NCBI GenBank assembly: GCA_913060675.1
Contig: CAJXUS010000018.1
Location: 1 to 64,000, forward strand
Direction of reading: 5' to 3'
DNA length: 64,000 nt
DNA from: an uncultured Rhodospirillales bacterium
GTDB taxonomy: Bacteria > Pseudomonadota > Alphaproteobacteria > Kiloniellales > Kiloniellaceae
Made by a program: the position numbers and the translations under genes
The notes under the pieces: generated by a model
What the model was told of the DNA's origin: nothing
The model's database searches: none
The model's input: the letters and a program-made list of their open reading frames with translations, nothing else
Shown here: piece by piece, positions 61,260-64,000 of the stretch
Position numbering within the stretch: position 1 is the first letter of the stretch
Layout of the letters: every line of letters begins with the position of its first letter

Positions 61260-62084
61260 ATGTGTCGCATGGCTTTGATAGATGAAAAAATTACTCAGGT
61301 TACTCCGCGCGCCATTGGCCGTGTAAATGCCCTCGGACTCTGGACCCTTTACAGTCGAGAAGTGAAACGCTTTTTAAATGTCTTTACACAGACATTAATG
61401 GCGCCTGTGATCACAACCCTGCTGTTCCTTGCCGTTTTTGCTCTTGCTCTCGGCGGGTTAAACAGGACCGTTGGGGGTGTTGACTACATTACCTTTTTGG
61501 CGCCCGGTCTGATGATGATGACCATGACCCAGAATTCCTTTGCTAATACATCGTCGTCGATCCTGATCGCAAAAGTTCAGGGCAACATCGTTGATATTCT
61601 GATGCCGCCCCTAGCACCATGGGAAATGGCATTGGCGATCGCTGCAGGCGGTATAACGCGTGGGCTTCTGGTTGGTTTGACCGTGTTTGTTGCCATGATG
61701 GTTTTCCTACCAATTTCGGTCGCTCACCCGCTTTCAGCTGTTTGGTTTGCACTTAACGCCTGTATGATGCTTTCCCTTCTTGGCATGCTCGGAGGAATAT
61801 GGGCGCAAAAATATGATCATATTGCGGCTGTAACCAACTTCATCATTACACCGCTTTCTTTTCTATCGGGGACTTTCTATTCGATTGATCGGTTACCGCA
61901 AGCTTGGGTAACCGTGGCTCATTTCAATCCATTTTTCTATATGATCGATGGTTTTCGGTACGGCTTCATTGGACACGCAGATGGCAACGTGATGATCGGT
62001 CACTTGCTCTTGCCCATCGTGAACGTTGTTCTTTGGCTCGTTGTCCATCGTTTGATTTCTATTGGCTACAGGCTTAAGGCCTGA
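61260..62084 (+). CDS. ABC-2 type permease, first
   Basis: A 274-aa inner-membrane protein with about six helices. The amphipathic start LGLWTLYSREVKRFLNVFTQ then TLMAPVITTLLFL, and SFLSGTFYSIDRLPQAWV then FNPFFYMIDGFRYG near the end, are typical of the ABC-2 (NodJ/DrrB) family. No ATPase gene is adjacent. It is followed by a similar permease four bases later. Confidence 0.88.
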   Translation: MCRMALIDEKITQVTPRAIGRVNALGLWTLYSREVKRFLNVFTQTLMAPVITTLLFLAVFALALGGLNRTVGGVDYITFLAPGLMMMTMTQNSFANTSSSILIAKVQGNIVDILMPPLAPWEMALAIAAGGITRGLLVGLTVFVAMMVFLPISVAHPLSAVWFALNACMMLSLLGMLGGIWAQKYDHIAAVTNFIITPLSFLSGTFYSIDRLPQAWVTVAHFNPFFYMIDGFRYGFIGHADGNVMIGHLLLPIVNVVLWLVVHRLISIGYRLKA

Positions 62085-62088
62085 TTTG

Positions 62089-62913
62089 ATGGCAAAAACA
62101 ACACCCGAATTAACGCCTGAATTAACGCTAGAACGGCCGCGCATTATTGCGGTACTTAGGTTATGGACGTTGTTTTACAGGCGGGGTGTTGTTCGTTTCC
62201 TAAAGTTTTGGGTGGAAACTCTGCTTGGGCCAATGGTATCGACCATGCTGTTTATGACGGTTTTCACACTGGCTCTGGATGCTGGTGAGGAAATGGTTGC
62301 CGGATTGAGTGCGCTGCAATTTATCGCGCCGGGGTTAGTGGTTTTTGTTCTCTGCCAGATCTCCTTCCAAAATGTTTGTTTCATGTTGATCATCGATAAA
62401 CAGGAAGGGGTGATTAGTGATGTCTTAATGGCACCACTTTCGCCACTGGAATTGTTACTTGGTTATGGACTGGCGGCTGTTGCCAATGGTCTGGCCGCGG
62501 CAGTGCTTATCATGGCGGCGATGACGATTTTCACCGGGGGTATGTTATATAGTTTTTGGATCGCGGCTTTTTTTGCCATTACGGCAGCGTTTCTTTTTGC
62601 GATGATAGGTGTCATCGTTGGATTGTGGTCTGACAAATGGGATCAATTTTCCCTCGTTGATAACTTTCTGGTATTACCACTGGGGCTGTTATCGGGGACT
62701 TTTTTTACGCTGAATAGTATTCCTCATAACTGGCAGTGGTTATTCGAAGCCAATCCTATGTTCTGGATCATTAGTGGATTTCGCTATGGTATTACGGGCT
62801 ATGGGGATAGTGACGCTGCGCTTTGGCACGGTGGCACACTGCTTGGAATAGCGGCGGTTGTTTTTATGTGTGGCTGGACTTTGATGGCCAGAGGATACAA
62901 GATAAAAGCCTGA
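62089..62913 (+). CDS. ABC-2 type permease, second
   Basis: A 274-aa paralogue of the preceding permease, same length. ATG 62089 follows AAGG; an in-frame TTG at 62062 would overlap the first gene. LSGTFFTLNSIPHNWQWLFE and NPMFWIISGFRYG match the first copy. Residues near 5-14 carry a duplicated PELT peptide from a 12-bp tandem repeat. Together the two proteins may form a heterodimeric exporter. Confidence 0.87.
   Translation: MAKTTPELTPELTLERPRIIAVLRLWTLFYRRGVVRFLKFWVETLLGPMVSTMLFMTVFTLALDAGEEMVAGLSALQFIAPGLVVFVLCQISFQNVCFMLIIDKQEGVISDVLMAPLSPLELLLGYGLAAVANGLAAAVLIMAAMTIFTGGMLYSFWIAAFFAITAAFLFAMIGVIVGLWSDKWDQFSLVDNFLVLPLGLLSGTFFTLNSIPHNWQWLFEANPMFWIISGFRYGITGYGDSDAALWHGGTLLGIAAVVFMCGWTLMARGYKIKA
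62105..62128. repeat. 12-bp tandem repeat inside the second permease gene
   Basis: CCGAATTAACGC at 62105-62116 is followed by CTGAATTAACGC at 62117-62128 (11 of 12 identical), giving PELTPELT near the N-terminus. Confidence 0.88.
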
Positions 62914-62943
62914 TCAAGTACTGACACCCTTAAAGGATAGTCG

Positions 62944-63915
62944 ATGAGATGGTCATCATTAGTTGAGTTTCTGTCCTCTAGAAGCCAAAGAATTTTCCCA
63001 AAATTGATCTGTTCACTTTGCCTAATGGCAATGTTCACCCCACTTGCCGATGCCAGCGCATCTAATACGGCAGATGAAATCCTCAATGGGCACGGTTTGT
63101 TTTGGAAGTTGGAGCGTGAAGGTCGAGAGCCTAGCTATCTCCTTGGCACCATGCATGTTTCAGACAAACGTGTGCTTAAACTAAAGGATGAGGTGAAGCC
63201 TTACCTTGTTAAGGCGAGTGTGCTTTATCTTGAAATTGATTTAACCCAGCGTGAAATCCGTGAAGCCCGTAATGCTCGCCTTCGGGATGATGGCCGTACC
63301 CTCGATGAAGTCTTGCCTTCTGATATCTATGAAAAAATCAAAGAAATTAGCAAGGCCCATAAAATTGAAGAGAAGCAGTTAAAGCAACTGGAATTGTGGG
63401 CGGTATACCCAATCGTTAAGTCCATGCCCAGTGATCCAGGGCAAGACGGTCTGGAGAGTGCAGATCTGCCGTTAGATTTCCAACTTGGCCAGCTTGCGGC
63501 ATTAAACTCGGTTGAGGTTAAAGGGTTGGAGAGCGTTCGCGATCAGTTGTCGGTTTTTAGAGAACGAGATCATAAAATTTATTATGACGCGATTGTCCGG
63601 GCACTGGAAAATCCAGATGCTGTCAAAAATTCTGTCGAAATGTTGGAAAAGTATATTCAATGGTACATTGACCGTGACACTAATGCTTTTTATATCTCGC
63701 TGCTTGACGATTTAAAAAACGAGCCACCTGAAATGTATAATATCTGGGTGGAGCGTCTGTTGAATAAAAGAAATCTCATTATGGCAAATGGTATGGCCAG
63801 AGGTTTGGTGCGGGGGAATTCCTTTACCGCGGTCGGTGCTTTACACCTTCCAGGAGAGAAGGGTCTCCTTAAAATCCTTACGGATAGGGGCTATAAAGTT
63901 ACCCGTCTTGATTAA
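62944..63915 (+). CDS. TraB/GumN family protein
   Basis: A 323-aa protein of the TraB/GumN (Tiki-like) family. A signal or anchor segment lies about 20-40. GHGLFWKLEREGREPSYLLG then TMHVSDKRVLKL, LPLDFQLGQLAALNSVEVKG and a late VGALHLPGEKGLLKIL carry the conserved His/Glu residues. Members are predicted metalloproteases in the periplasm. It follows the ABC-2 pair by about 30 bases and may be cotranscribed. Confidence 0.88.
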   Translation: MRWSSLVEFLSSRSQRIFPKLICSLCLMAMFTPLADASASNTADEILNGHGLFWKLEREGREPSYLLGTMHVSDKRVLKLKDEVKPYLVKASVLYLEIDLTQREIREARNARLRDDGRTLDEVLPSDIYEKIKEISKAHKIEEKQLKQLELWAVYPIVKSMPSDPGQDGLESADLPLDFQLGQLAALNSVEVKGLESVRDQLSVFRERDHKIYYDAIVRALENPDAVKNSVEMLEKYIQWYIDRDTNAFYISLLDDLKNEPPEMYNIWVERLLNKRNLIMANGMARGLVRGNSFTAVGALHLPGEKGLLKILTDRGYKVTRLD

Positions 63916-64000
63916 AATTCACTCTTTATAAGGGAATGTTTTTTAAAGTTCTCAATAGTATTTTGATGGGGGAGTGGTTACTGGCCCTATTTATTCCGGG

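Overview
The window is a gene-dense stretch of a bacterial chromosome, best explained as a marine or saline-habitat alphaproteobacterium. A Rhodospirillales/Kiloniellales-type organism is my guess from gene content, not a demonstrated assignment. The grounds are TRAP transporters of two kinds, probable ectoine catabolism genes, choline sulfatase, a TMADH-like flavoprotein, an ArsJ pair, an alphaproteobacterial-style Zur box and a CyaC-like cyclase. GC content looks moderate by eye. No rRNA, tRNA, insertion sequence, prophage or CRISPR array was seen. The first 51 bases are not genomic: they are an Illumina Nextera i5 adapter with its index, so the left edge is a contig end with untrimmed adapter.

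Layout. (1) 52-4831, forward: the tail of a probable M24 hydrolase, an ArgE-like M20 deacetylase, an Lrp/AsnC regulator, an aldehyde dehydrogenase and a class III aminotransferase. This order resembles the eutD/eutE-asnC-ssd-atf arm of ectoine degradation. (2) 4876-13103: a reverse pair (BKACE enzyme and class III aminotransferase) divergent from an RpiR regulator, followed by a TAXI-TRAP importer (binding protein, fused permease, TeaD-type Usp). Together these suggest import and cleavage of a beta-amino or beta-keto acid. (3) 13287-18557: DoxX, a glutathione transferase, a Bcr/CflA exporter, and a LysR regulator divergent from choline sulfatase.

(4) 18696-31349: a complete chemosensory operon on the reverse strand. 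It runs STAS, CheY, CheA, CheW, MCP, CheR, CheD, CheB, CheZ-like, STAS, receiver-PP2C, and it faces a forward receiver-HATPase (anti-sigma-kinase-like) gene. The last three form a partner-switching module resembling a split HsbR/HsbA system, so the array probably controls a switch protein as well as, or instead of, motility. (5) 32045-35529: a PhnDCEE importer with no C-P lyase beside it. (6) 35604-44308: oxidoreductases, two LysR/Lrp regulators, two DMT exporters, a small ACT-like protein and a TMADH-like flavoprotein whose amine pocket is altered.

(7) 44571-46878: an arsenate detoxification pair (GAPDH plus ArsJ) behind a perfect ArsR-style palindrome. (8) 46987-51215: an orphan Tat-exported TRAP binding protein, a DUF1007-NicO metal transport pair behind a Zur-like box, a small membrane protein and an agmatinase-family enzyme. 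(9) 51335-63915: a second MCP, a U32 protein, a quinone-oxidoreductase-like enzyme with its divergent TetR and clear operator, DUF1289, a redox-linked adenylate cyclase (6TM-2Fe2S-cyclase), a TPR lipoprotein-like protein, RecX, a TfoX C-terminal protein, two ABC-2 permeases without an ATPase gene, and a TraB/GumN protein.

Recurrent short (12-15 bp) direct tandem duplications occur in both genes and spacers and look like a genome habit rather than one locus.
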